NCBI GenBank assembly: GCA_015680685.1
Contig: MNCI01022074.1
Location: forward strand, 715,704-779,703
DNA: 64,000 bases
Reading direction: 5' to 3'
Origin: Gnetum montanum
Lineage: Eukaryota > Streptophyta > Gnetopsida > Gnetales > Gnetaceae
The position numbers were made by a program, and so were the translations under genes. Below, piece after piece: positions 11,826 to 22,810 of this stretch. The first letter of the stretch is position 1. Every line of letters starts with the position of its first letter. The notes under the pieces were generated by a model, which was not told the DNA's origin, searched no databases, and worked only from the letters and a program-made list of their open reading frames with translations.

Positions 11826-12900
11826 TGTACTTAGTCATGCAGTTGTTTCCTAATCTTAGAAAGATTAGGAAAAGTATAAGGTCTACATTGCATGATCTTG
11901 TATTCCCCATTTTTCTTGCTTATCACATTGAAAGAAAGTTCTTCCCATAGGATATCTATGGTCTTTTTGTTCTCGATTTTAGCATGGTCTACTCCCTCAA
12001 GGTCTTTTACTTTGGTTGTGATAGTGGGAGTTTCTTCCTAAAACTCCACTTTAAACCCTTTCTCTATGTTCACATCATTGACCAATAAGGGAATACCACT
12101 ATCACCATGAATAATGATCTCACCTCCTTTGTAAGGGAGATGAATTTCTTGGTGGATGGGTAAGGAAACAGCTTGCAATTAAGCTAGCCAAGGCCTCCCT
12201 AGGATGAGGTTAAATCCTGGTGCCTTTTCCATTGCCAAGAAGTCGGCTATTGTGGGGAGTTGCTCCCATGCTACAAAGTCCAAGGAGATTGAGCCTTTGC
12301 TTGCAACCCATGATTCATTAAAGGATTTGAGAGTATATGTTGAAGTATTTTGCATATGCTCTACTAGGCCTAACCATTCAAAAATGCTATAATGTATAAC
12401 ATTGGTGGGCACCCTGTTGTCAACATGTACCTTGTGAACCTTATATTGTCCAATCCTTATAGTTATGAAAAGAGGGGCCTTTGTTGTCTCTCCATCATGG
12501 GGAGTGGTTTTAACATCACTATCATGAAACACTAGTGTTTTTTACTTCATTTCTTTCCTAGGTGAAGATGGTACCATCACAAAGTGAATGGACTTTTCAT
12601 TGGCAAGGATGTCCTTGCTAATAAGAATTAAAGTCAACATTTTTAGTAGGGCCTCACAATGAGTAGTAGAAGTCATTACCAAGACATATAGGCTTAAAGA
12701 GATATTCTTTTGTTTCTAAGATTGTTTCACTTGTTCCATGACATTGAGGAGGTCTTTATCATTGGCTGTTGGTTTCTCATTCTTGTTGATTTTTACTTCG
12801 TCCATGCACCATAGGATGCGAACTTCATGTTTTACTTGTTGTGGTTTGGCCTCTTTCCCTTTCCCATATGATTTTGGGTCCTCACTTTACTAACTAGTTG
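11826..12900 (-). pseudogene. Element B protease region (Ty3/gypsy pol start)
   Basis: On the minus strand this reads as a retropepsin domain and linker continuing from the gag of element B. Visible landmarks are a lead-in (ILWCMDEVKINKNEKPTAND), the active-site strand KVHVDNRVPTNVIHYS, the WLGL segment, and the flap-to-end region closing with GFNLILGRPWLA. Plant Ty3 proteases carry D-[TS]-G-[SA] and end I-L-G-R-[PD]-W/F-L. Here Asp is kept but the following residues are changed (DNRV). Past it, HLPYKGGEIIIHGDSGIPLL belongs to the protease-RT linker. RT itself is absent: sequence similarity stops near 11.83 kb. The enzyme would cut the Gag-Pol polyprotein; this copy is inactive. Confidence 0.75.
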
Positions 12901-13199
12901 AAGTAGATTAAGAATTAGATCTCATGGGGATGGATGAGATAGGAGTAGGCTTCGATGGGTCCACCTCCTTTCATGCCTTGGCCTACTTGTTGTCTTTGGC
13001 TTTAGGCTTTAGCGTAGACTTCCTATGTTGCTTAGTTGCTGACTTCTTGTCATTGGTTTGTGAAGAAGTCATTGTGTTAGCCACCATGAAAGGATATTTT
13101 TCAGTTATACTTGTAGGTATGATTGTAGCAGGAGAGGACACTCTAATTATGAAGGGTTCTCTGGGAGACATTGGTTATGATATCTTTGCAACAAAAGGG

Positions 13200-14624
13200 G
13201 TCCTCAAACAAGATGAAGTTGAAGGGCTCCTTTCATTGCAAGGAGGTACCTAGATCACAAACAGCTTCCATGTAGGTCTTGGATTGTTGTTTATGTTGAA
13301 TGCAGCTATGGTGTAAGGGTTTTTGTTTGCATTCAACAGGTCTTTGTAGACTTGCATTGACTAGTTTTATGGCCTAATTGGGTCGGAGGTGTCAAGCACT
13401 AGCTTTTCATCATCTATCATCTTTTATAGGTTAGGCTTTAAGGCTAGGTAGAAGTTGGTAACATGACTTGGCAGCTAATGATAATGGTAGAAATGGTCAA
13501 GTTGAAATATTTAGGTATAAGTGGGTCATCCTTGGTTACAAGAGTGCGATCCTTTGCAATTTCACATAATCAATCATGCCTCTTATGGGTATTCTCATTC
13601 ATCTGCTTATATTGGATTTGACCACTCTTAAGTAATTGGTTAAGGAGTTTGGACGGTTTTAGGGGCAATTTAGTATACCTTAACCAATCCTTCCTTTCAA
13701 ATTTAGGCCTTGCATTATTTGATGTAGATGTCCCTAATGTTAATGGTTGATTGGTTGTGGTAGGGACCTTGGGTCAACTTATTTTAGGTCCCTATGTGAT
13801 TTTATTATGTTTGGCCATAGTGGCCATGGCTACATGGTTTTACCTTCTCATATCCTTATCCTTCTATGGGTGTTGATTTTTATACGACACATAGGTGAGG
13901 TTGTGGCTAGCCTTAGTAGCATCTTCTATGTTCTTGGTCTATGAGGAGGCTTGACAAAGTAATCGCAGGTCTACGTAATAGAGTTTGGACTTGATGAAGT
14001 CATTGAACATCCCCTTGAAGATGACCAGAAGGTGGATTTTGGCTATGGGTTCAAGAATCTCATTTAGTAGAGCATTCCACCCTTACATGAACTTCTAAAT
14101 AGGCTCAAGAAGTGCTTGTTTGATTTTTATTAGTTGGTCCAAGGTGGTATTTGGTTTCAAGTTGTACTTGAAATGGTTCACAAATTGTGAAATCAAGCCT
14201 TCAAGTGAGGATATAGACCCACAGGACAACCTACAGTACCAGTCTAAGGCCTTCCCAGTAAGAGACATAGGGAAAATTCTCATTATGGTATGAGGCCAAG
14301 CCTCTAGAAATAGGCACTTAGAGTGGAAGATGATGAGGTGAGCATTGGGATCACCTTGACCATTGTACTTGGTAAATTAGGATATGGAAATGCCTAGGGG
14401 AAGAGTTATGTGTGGGATAATAAGATTAATAGGATCATCCTGATAAAACTCCATTATCTTAACTATCTAGGTAGTTTAAGTTTTAAAATTATGTAACTCT
14501 TCTATAAGGTCTTGGATCATTTGAAAGCCCTAATCCAAGCCTTGAGGCATTCCAATTGGTTGTAGGGTTTGAATGAATGGTTGTGGAGTGAGTTGAAATG
14601 CCTATGGCCTCATGATAGGCTATG
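13200..14624 (-). pseudogene. Element B gag, C-terminal part
   Basis: Minus-strand frame with the retrotransposon gag core: FTKYNGQGDPNAHLIIFHSK, then MRIFPMSLTGKALDWYCRLS, SLEGLISQFVNHF and TLDQLIKIKQ. Plant Ty3 gag proteins have the same order (Y.G..DP..H...F, then FP.SLTG.A..WY..L...SI.S...L...F...F). It is interrupted by stops and runs leftwards into the protease region. At 14624 it is cut by the LTR of element A, and its N-terminal proline-rich part lies on the other side of A at 26203-27010. Gag forms the particle that packages element RNA. Confidence 0.8.
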
Positions 14625-14629
14625 GAAAG

Positions 14630-15562
14630 TGATGAGCAATGAGGTACCCCTACACCCAACCATACAAATAATGAAACATTCATATGTGACTTGGTTGAAT
14701 TCCATGAACTTTATTGTTTCGAGTGCACTAGCTCTTGAGGAAGTGAATCTAGCCTTAAGGTCAATCATTTCCCTCCCAATTACATTTGTGATGCACGTTG
14801 GTATGGTTAAGTGTAACTGAGGCATTTGATTTTTATCATTTTGTATTTTATATTGTGGGTGCTTAAAATTTAGATAAAAAAGGATTTTAATTAACTAATC
14901 TAAATGACTAATTAACTAATCCTAACATAAGCATCCATTCCCACTTTCCATACATGTCCTAAACCCACATATCCATTGTTAGGTGACCAAACGCTATGCT
15001 ATTGGACATACCAAGTAATAATGTTGCTAGGATTACCAAGTGAATACGTGTTATGCTCGAAGCGGTCGTACTTATGTATTTAATTTATCTAGCTTAATAA
15101 TTCTCATTAACTCAATTGTTGGGAAATAATTGTAAAATAAATGAAAATAATTAACAAATAATTGAAAACATTGAATGCATAAATAAGACAACTAATCTAT
15201 CCAAAGTGCTGCAAGGTTTATTAGAAATCTTGTCTTTATTTCCACACACACTGTCATGCTCAAGTACAACAATGCTCAAATAAATATCTATACACTTAAT
15301 GACTGCTACTATGGGCACTCAGGGAAAAATTCTAACTTTGGAATGGAAAAAATGTAAGAACTTCACTACAATTGAAATCTGGACTCCCTATAAATGTAGC
15401 TGGTAGGTGCCTATTTATAGGTGATGGATGGACACCATGTCGAAGAGGCATCGTTGACGTAGGTTGAAATGCATCAACAGGCCTCGTAGATGAGGGCTTG
15501 TCAATGTGGTTGGCTGCATCGACAAGGCCTCATCAACATAGCTAACCAACGATGCCTCATCA
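14630..15562 (-). repeat. Element A 3' LTR
   Basis: A 933-bp LTR, TGATGAG to CTCATCA. On the minus strand, U3 begins at 15562 directly after a purine-rich tract (GTGAGGGTA). A hairpin with 14-bp arms, one mismatch (15489-15502 and 15521-15534), comes next. The TATA box (CTATAAATAGG) near 15415 follows, and R-U5 runs to 14630. The block 14808-15046 has no partner in the 5' LTR, where a single N is found instead. Confidence 0.88.
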
Positions 15563-15576
15563 TACCCTCACGACTA
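15563..15576 (-). other. Polypurine tract of element A
   Basis: The minus strand reads GTCGTGAGGGTA immediately before the U3 end TGATGAG. A purine run abutting the 3' LTR is the expected plus-strand DNA synthesis primer of LTR retrotransposons. The tract is short and interrupted by pyrimidines, so it is imperfect. Confidence 0.5.
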
Positions 15577-15799
15577 AATGAAAACCCATCCTCAAGTCCT
15601 TTTATAATATTGAGAAGGTATGGGATTATTGATTGACTTTTCTTTCAACAAAACAAACTTGACTAACTTGATAAAAAATGGAGTGCCTGGGTGTACGGAT
15701 CAACATATTACAAAAATGGTGGTTTCCAGGACACAAAATTGAACACCATGACACAACTCATTAAAAATTGGACAACACATTCCTTGATGATGTGACACT

Positions 15800-18636
15800 T
15801 GTTGGAGAAGATCAAATGGTCCTAGGCAGTGGTGGTTGCTAAGGCTCCGGAGGGCCTTCATCAGCTTTAGGCACTGGTGGTGGTTGAGGCTATGGTTATC
15901 CTATTGCTACTACAACTTCAAGTGGGAGGCAGAAAGCATCCAACAGTGCTTTCATTTTCTCCTCTTTACTCCTAGGATCATGCATCTTCCACATAGCTTT
16001 CCCAATGTGGGTTGGAATGGGCACATTCCAAGGACATAGGATCACTAGAAACAACTCCTTGAAGTTCACAAACTAGGTAGTGAACTATTTGTATTAAATA
16101 TTAAATGCTTGCACTATGTTCTTTAGCTCTTGGTAGTCATTCATCCATATGGCTAGGTCCTTGGTGATGGATCATTATTCTGTAAATTGTCCTTTGAGGA
16201 TTTTGAGTTTAGTGTTAGTAGTCTTAAGCTTTTTCTTGGTGTCTTTGTGGTGTTCGAACTTGGCCTTGTATAGAAAATATGAGCTAGCCACCTGCTTCTC
16301 TAATTCTAACTATGGTCATCTAGATATCAACATTGCCAAGCTTGCATAACAAAGATTGGTCAACTCCATATATTTTGTCATTTCTTCGATCTACAACTCC
16401 TTCGAGTAGATCTCCACTTTGTTGTAGGCATCAATCCCATCAAGGATGGGCTTCCACATATCTCTTCCTTGCTAGAGTTGCTAGAGCGCTTCATTCACTT
16501 TAGCCTTCATCACTTGGATTTCTTTTTCATCAATTTCTTTCTGCAAGATAACCTAGTCCTTGTAGTGATTTTTCACCCTCTCAAACTTGAGAGCTTTGTT
16601 CTTCTAAGCGATGATTTCGATGGTAGAGTTTTATTGCAAGGTGCAAACCTCCTCCATTAATAGATTTCAATTCTCTATAGCTAATTTTCTAAATTTAGTG
16701 TTAACCCTAGCAAGCTACTTCTACTGTTGATGAATGAATTTTGCATTTGATCTCTTTGAGCATCAACATTTCCCAGGTGATGGTTTTTTGTGGTCGGTGT
16801 TTCATTTTCTTGGCACATCTAATTCAAGTCCTTTTTAATTGAATGAAGTTCAACTTCTACCATGGATTTTTTGAATATGGCCATTATTGCTTCCTCCTTA
16901 GCCTTTTGAAGTTATTCCTAAAGTTGTTTGATAGCTTTATCTCTTGTCATTGCTAGGCTGAGCATTGTTTTCTCTACAAGTTAGGCATGAAGTTCAGAAA
17001 CCTCCATGGCCAAGCCTTGATTTTTCTCTTAGGCCATTTCTAGTTACCCTTCCAAAATGATGCATTTGCCCCTTGCATTCAGCAACTCTGACTGGGTTAT
17101 AATGATGTTCTCTAGAAGATCAAAGATATTCAGAGCTAGTTGCCTGGTTCCCACCAGTCATTCTAGTAGTTGTTCATGCTGGGCTACATTCAATTTTTCA
17201 TTGACCATGCCTATGGATGGTTGCACATCTTGGAGTGTAGATACATCTGGTACAAACACTACCGGTGCATTTGGTGCTTTAGCTATATGGTCAGCTACCA
17301 CTTTTGCCACTGTTTCCTGCCCTTGGTATTGCATCACCAAGATAGTTGCCTCCTAACCTTTCTCCAACCTCATTGAGAAAGTAGCAAAATTCCCAAATAT
17401 TTCTAGGAATAAATCATGTGTTGCTAGTAACACCATCACCTCCTGAGTATTGGGATCTAACCTTGAAGGCAGTTGCATTCTTCAGGCAAAGAAAATGGAA
17501 CCACCCCTCTTCATCTAACTAATTATTCAAGCCACCTCATTAAGGTGACTCATTATTGGCTGATACATAGATGGATCCACCCCACTCATTCCTATCTATT
17601 GCTCTTATTTGCTCAAGAGCTACTATTGGATTTATTGTAGACGGTCAAGGACTACACATGCCTCCGGTGTTGTCTCCTGAGTAGATGCTGGTGGTGACAG
17701 CTCCTCTTCTTAGATGGTTGCTAGTGTTTTTTGCTTCATAATTTTTACCCATGAGGCCAAGGAAGTATGCTTGAGAGTGTCATTGAAATAGTGAACAATA
17801 CTTTCCCTCTTACAAATTTTTCTTATTAGGCATGAAAAGGGCAAGGTCCTTCTTACATGTTCATTCTACTTGAAATGCTTCTCAATCTCTAAATATATTA
17901 GCTATGGAAGGTTAATAGGAAATTTCCTACTTAGAACAGCACGTGCATGAGTGGAGAAGGTTGTCATCTTACATGGCCTCATTGTTGGATTAAGGTGATA
18001 GGCTACAATCTTGAAATAAATTCACTCTGCTAGTGTGAGCATCCCATAATCCTTACGATCCACCCAATAACATTGTTGGGTCCACTTCATTTTCACCTTA
18101 GGGTTACCTTTTGTTGATATTTCTACCAGTTATGTTTCGATGTTAGGCAACCCTAGTGCGTATGTAATGGCCTTTGCCAGGTAGGACACTTAAATGTCCT
18201 TGATTTTTACAATGGACCCTAACCTTCAGCTATTCCAGAAGAGATAAGTTTCTTCCATGTACCACTTCCTACTAGTCATGATGGTTGGCCACATAGGAGA
18301 GATTTGCAATTGTGTTTTGACATCCTCTAGAGCTTTCTCCAAAAATGGCCCAAAGTTTATTTCTTGAAGAACTGATCTTTGGAGCTTTCACGACTTGATG
18401 ATGTCTAGGCAGGCTTGAGTTAGAGTGATCTCAAGCTTAGGCATAGGTCTAGGTACTTCTTCTTCTAGAATTTGTTAAAAAAATTCCACTTTAGACTCCT
18501 CCTAAAGAGGTCCTGTTGCATGGGTTACCCCTTATTGTTCTTGGCCTTCTTCCTACTAGCCCCTTCCAACTCTGGGTCGTTTCTCTCATGGTTGTGAGGG
18601 TTCTCCTTCTTATGGGCATTTTTGTTTGGGTGCCAT
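15800..18636 (-). pseudogene. Element A ORF X (putative plant transposon protein-like)
   Basis: An ATG at 18636 opens a single minus-strand frame that I could follow without frameshift to about 16.7 kb, broken only by many stops. The start reads MAPKQKCP and a basic patch (KRPRVGRG) follows. A globular part includes MWPTIMTSRKWYMEETYLFW, KDYGMLTLAE, RAVLSRKFPINLP and LPFSCLIRKICKRESI. The C-terminal half is helical and charged, with coiled-coil character (for example LLENIIITQSELLNARGK), then proline-rich. The hydrophobic pattern F-x-x-LI-x-x-[LI]-C and the preceding [ILV]-Y..I segment resemble the 'putative plant transposon protein' domain (I believe Pfam PF20167) found beside pol in Athila-like elements. 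Related copies are in D and H. Biochemical role unknown. Confidence 0.6.
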
Positions 18637-20930
18637 CTATAATCATAATAGAATCATGGATTAGTAATCATTGTGTAACCTTAAAATAATTGGGATACCT
18701 TAACTCTTAAGGGTAGTTACACTTGGCTAAGTTGTGATTATGGCTGATTTAATTAACGTAATTATTATTTCTATTTAAGCCTTATCATTGATAAATCATC
18801 TTGGAGGTTATTGGAAGGGTTAATCTTGGAAAAAGTTGATGTTTATGTATGATGAAGGTTACTAACCCTTGGGGAAGTTAGAAAAAATTATCAAAAATTG
18901 CATTAGAAACCTTAAGGTTTGTGGCCCCCACAATAAAGATCTTACCTTTGGTAAGTGTAGGATCAAAAAATGGAGTGATTTGGACAAACATTTTGAAAGT
19001 TATGGACTCTGGAAGGTTCTAGGCTTTGAAAAATGGCAAATATTCCCTGTGTGTTATAAGAAAATGACAAAAAATTCCAATGTGTCTACTGGTATATATA
19101 GTATTTTTGTATTATGTTGATGAGGCCTCGACAATGTAGCTATTGACCACTATTGACTTTCATTGACTTTGGTCAAACTTTCAAAATACAAGGAATTTTT
19201 CAATGAAATTGGGATCAAATGAAAGCTTAGAAGACCAAGAATAGTATAAAATCATGAGAAGAGGATGTTAAAATTTGGAAATTTGAAAAAAATGAAGAAA
19301 AATTGATTTAATGGATCAATGCAATGAAAGATTAAGGAGTACTAAGTAGTTTACGCAATGGAAAATACAAAATATAAGACTATAATGATGTCAAAGGTAA
19401 GGACCCTTAACTAATCAAGCCAAAAGCTATGCAAGTGGATCCTCCCCATAGTAGGCTCATGCCCTTTTTTCCCTTTCATAACCTCAACAAAGGAGTTCAT
19501 GGGCCCCATAGTTGACTTAATGATCATGACAAGTTAAGGACCAACCCAAAAGAATCCACTTAAGAATCCCAATACGTCAGGCTAAGACATAGAGCATAAC
19601 ATAGAACCAGCAATGGGGTGAGTTATGGTAGCATGGATGGATGATAGAGATGGTGGAATGAAGTTCCAAATTAAGGTCATAAGAAGTCCCTTATGGAATT
19701 GTGGCTAAAATGACTTGAGAAGCTCCATCCTTAGTCTAGACCCAAAACCATATGCTTTCAGTGACTTTGCATCACCACTCTAAGACTAATCCATCCACTT
19801 GAGACACAAGAGTATCCCTGCAAGACAACCATCATTCCACAAAGAGGAAAGAGAAGTAGGAAGTGAGAGATAAAGGGCCTTAGTTAGAGGGGACCTTTAG
19901 GAATAGGTGTATATCTTTCGAGTTCCATAACTAGTGCTTGTAACCTTTTTATTTGTCCAAGGGTGTGCTTTAAATTCCCATTTTTTTGTTTTTTATTTTG
20001 TGTGTTTTTTTTAAATGGGAACCACACTATGTGAAGACTTATTTATGTCGAAGGGGTGTGCTTTGAATTTCCATCGTTTTCGTTTTTTTTTTTAAATGAT
20101 AAGAACCACACCATGCAACAATGTTATTTGGCTTCCTATCATTGGGTGGTATGGAACGATTAGAAGTCTATGAAAAATACTCAAGCACTCAAGTAAGAAG
20201 AACAGTACAAAGAGTATTGAGTCCCCTTGAAGTCACACCCTGTAAAAACCTTTGGATCCTTCCTAATTCTAGAACTAATAAGGTCACTAATTGATTAAAA
20301 GCTTATTTAATGAAAAAGGAACCTAAAATTCCTAGAATGAGGAAAACCTTAGAGTTCATTGGATGGGTGGATGGTGTGGAATCACTACCTATTCCATGAA
20401 AAATAAACCATGTCAACATTATTAGACATCATAATTCAAAAATAGAAACCAGACATCAATAATCACACATTAAGCACAAATCATCATTAGTAAATAGCAA
20501 TAGTAGCATTGTGTCCTATGACAATAAAGTAGATTTATTAGCAAAAATGAGAAAATAGCACACTTAATCAAAAGAAATACAAGAGAAAAAATAAAATAAA
20601 GTAAAATATATATGAAAGTGTAAAATAATTAAGAAAATTTAAATGTACTAAAAATTGTATAAAATTTGAAAAATTTGAAAGTAAAAAATTTGTAAAATCA
20701 AAAATGTGAAAAACAAAAAGGTAGAAAAATTGAGAGGCCATGGTAATGATTAGCATGGATGGACATCTCCCCCATGACTGAGTTGGAAGGAGGAGATCCA
20801 AAAAATAGAACGTGGGTACTACTCTTATCATCTTCAATTGGAAGGAGGAGATCCATTAGTTGAAGATGCTAAAGTTTAGAAATTTGAAAAAATATGGAAG
20901 GAGAAGAATAGTATAAAATCATGAGAAGAG
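18637..20930 (-). other. Element A spacer between RT and ORF X
   Basis: Non-coding. Close to ORF X it has a promoter-like arrangement on the minus strand: a GAGGCCTCATCAAC motif (about 19117-19130) like the U3 of the A LTR, then a TATATATACC box near 19090, then about 450 bp to the ORF X start. Further right, 19430-19520 (around CAAGTGGATCC) has a recognisable counterpart in element D at 52270-52350. It also contains a roughly 90-bp tandem duplication (19953-20120) and an A-rich tract at 20575-20720. It may be a diverged LTR or an internal promoter for ORF X. Confidence 0.4.
19953..20120. repeat. Two-copy ~90-bp tandem duplication
   Basis: Copy 1 from about 19955 (AAGGGTGTGCTTTAAATTCC ... 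GGGAACCACACTATG) and copy 2 from about 20050 (AAGGGGTGTGCTTTGAATTT ... AAGAACCACACCATG) flank T-rich runs. They are imperfect direct repeats inside the element A spacer. Confidence 0.65.
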
Positions 20931-22310
20931 GATATAATATGGACATTTCTTATCGTCCATTTATGTGAGTACTACTCCCAAAGCATAGTTAGATGTAATT
21001 GTCATGATATGGAATGGTTTGGACCAATCAAGTACTTGTAGGATTAGTGTTTTTATGAGTTTCTCTTTTAATTTTTGGAATGCATTTTTACATTCCTTGG
21101 TCCATATGAAAGGTGCATCTTTCTTTGTAAGTTCTACCAATGATTTAGCAATCCTAGAGAAACTCTCAATAATGCACTAGTAGTAACCATTGTGTCCAAG
21201 GAATGACTAAACATCTTTGATGATCTCTGGTTGATGTGTTATTCCTTGGATGACCCTTATCTTTTCTGGGTCTACCTCAATCCCTTTCTACAAAATTCAA
21301 TGCCCTAGCCCAATGCCTTCTTGGACCATGAGATGGCTCTTTTGCTAATTGAGCTATAGGTTTGTCTCAACACATCTCTTTAGCACTTGCTTAAAGGTAG
21401 CTCCATAGGTGGAGAAGTCATCCATGAAAACTTCAACATCACTATTGATTTGTTGTTGAAAGATAATAAGGAACAAGCGTTGAAATGTTGTAGGGGCATT
21501 TCATAGGCCAAATGGCATCTTACAGTATGCAAAAGTTCCCCAAGGACTCGTGAATGTTGTCTTGGCATGGTCTTTTAGCACAATTTGGATTTGGTTATAG
21601 GAAATATAACTATCCAAGAAACTATAATAGCAATGCCCAAATATGGTGTCTAATACTTGATCCACAAATGACAAAGGAAAGTGATCCTTAAATGTTGCCA
21701 TATTTAAAAACCTAAAGTTAATGCAACCTTGTCATTTACCATCCTTCTTTGGTACCATTATGAGTGGGCTAACCCACTCACTATTTGTAATTGGATAGAT
21801 AAACCCCACCTTGAGGAGTTGCTTTATTTCTTCCTTAATGATTTGCTTCAATTTGGGGTTTAGCCACCTCTGCAGCTGCCTTCTAGGCTTCATGGCTAGG
21901 TCAGTGTAGATGCGGTGCTGACATATCCTTGGATCGATTTCTATTAGCTTCGAATATGACCAAGAAAAGGCTATTAACCATTTATTTACTACTTTTAACA
22001 ACTTTTCTTTTTGTTCAGGAGCAAGTTTGGCATTAATGATGATTGGTTTACCATTCTTTAAAAATGAAAACTCCATTTCGACTGGTAAAGTTTTTAGTTC
22101 TAAGGGCTCCTGCTTGAAGTGATTAGGAATCTCCAACTTTCCCCAACAGTTATCATCATCTTCATTAGAGAGTTGGAGATGGACTTGTTTAATTTTGTCC
22201 ATGCCTTCTACATATGCATAAGTTAAGCTCTCAGTTGGTTCCATGCATATTGTGCTACTATTTGAATCAGTTATCAACCACTCGGTGCCCTCTTGCTTTA
22301 TATTTGCTAC
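20930..22310 (-). pseudogene. Element A reverse transcriptase
   Basis: Minus-strand Ty3/gypsy RT. The connecting segment reads PLELKTLPVEMEFSFL and LAPEQKEKLLKVVNKW. The RT core follows with RRQLQRWLNPKLKQIIKEEI, GFIYPITNSEWVSPLIMVPK, KDHFPLSFVDQVLD, SFLDSYISYNQIQI, PWGTFAYCKMPFGLCNAPTT, the catalytic box VEVFMDDFS ([FY]-x-D-D with both aspartates kept) and FLGHNGYY. The first RNase H residues (W-SKPFHIM ... ALGVVLT) appear and then similarity stops near 20.93 kb. The lineage reads as Athila/Tat-like by the KP-RQ-QR-LNP and WVSP...PKK segments. RT copies element RNA into DNA. A stop follows PKKDGK, so the copy is inactive despite an intact active-site motif. Confidence 0.88.
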
Positions 22311-22810
22311 GTATAGACACCATTGAATATTAACTTCTTACGCATAGTGATTGCATGCCTTAATGTATGTGCTTTTAATGGACCAAATATTTTGCACATA
22401 ATTGCACCTATTATTGCTATACACGATGCATGGAATATGCTTCTTCTCAAATTTTCCTAACTCATTCTCCTTAGATATTTTGAGAGATAGGTCCCTTATA
22501 CCCATTCACGCATCAACCATGCTTAACCAAGCCCTTTCCATGATGATGAGAAAGTCACTTTTGTATTTTTCCACCTTGATTATCAGAAAATTAGTAGGAT
22601 AGGACCACCCACAAATTTTGGTCACAATGTCCTTCACTAATCCCAAAGGGACCATAATCAATTGATCTACTAATTCTAAATGGATGTTGCTCTTCTTAAG
22701 AGGTGGTAGGTTCCAAGATTTGTACATATCATGGGAGATCAGGTTAACTCTAGAACTAGAGTCAAGAAGCGCCTTGCATGGCTCTTGTCTAGTAATCTAT
22801 AGAAAGATGA
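22311..22810 (-). pseudogene. Element A aspartic protease
   Basis: Minus-strand retropepsin: the active-site strand ALLDSSSRVNLIS lies near 22.77 kb. LELVDQLIMVPLGLVKDI, ICGWSYPTNFLIIKVEK and MERAWLSMVDA follow. Athila/Tat proteases have LxDLGASVNL, then the pattern P-x-G-[IV]-[VL]-[EK]-D-[VI], F-P-[VT]-[DN]-F and I-L-G-R-P-F-L. Here D is retained, G is replaced by S, and ILGRP is changed to IMERA. The domain processes Gag-Pol. A linker (about 22.3-22.5 kb) joins it to RT. Confidence 0.8.

Noticed and set aside
12983-13253. Overlapping frames on both strands within element B
   Set aside because: They are alternative readings of the gag-protease linker; the minus-strand gag-PR reading explains the region better.
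18620-18640. TGGCACC-like primer-binding site on the minus strand before ORF X of element A
   Set aside because: The seven bases belong to the ORF X start codon region (ATGGCACCC), no LTR end with a CA terminus precedes them, and element D has no equivalent. An internal LTR is therefore not proven.
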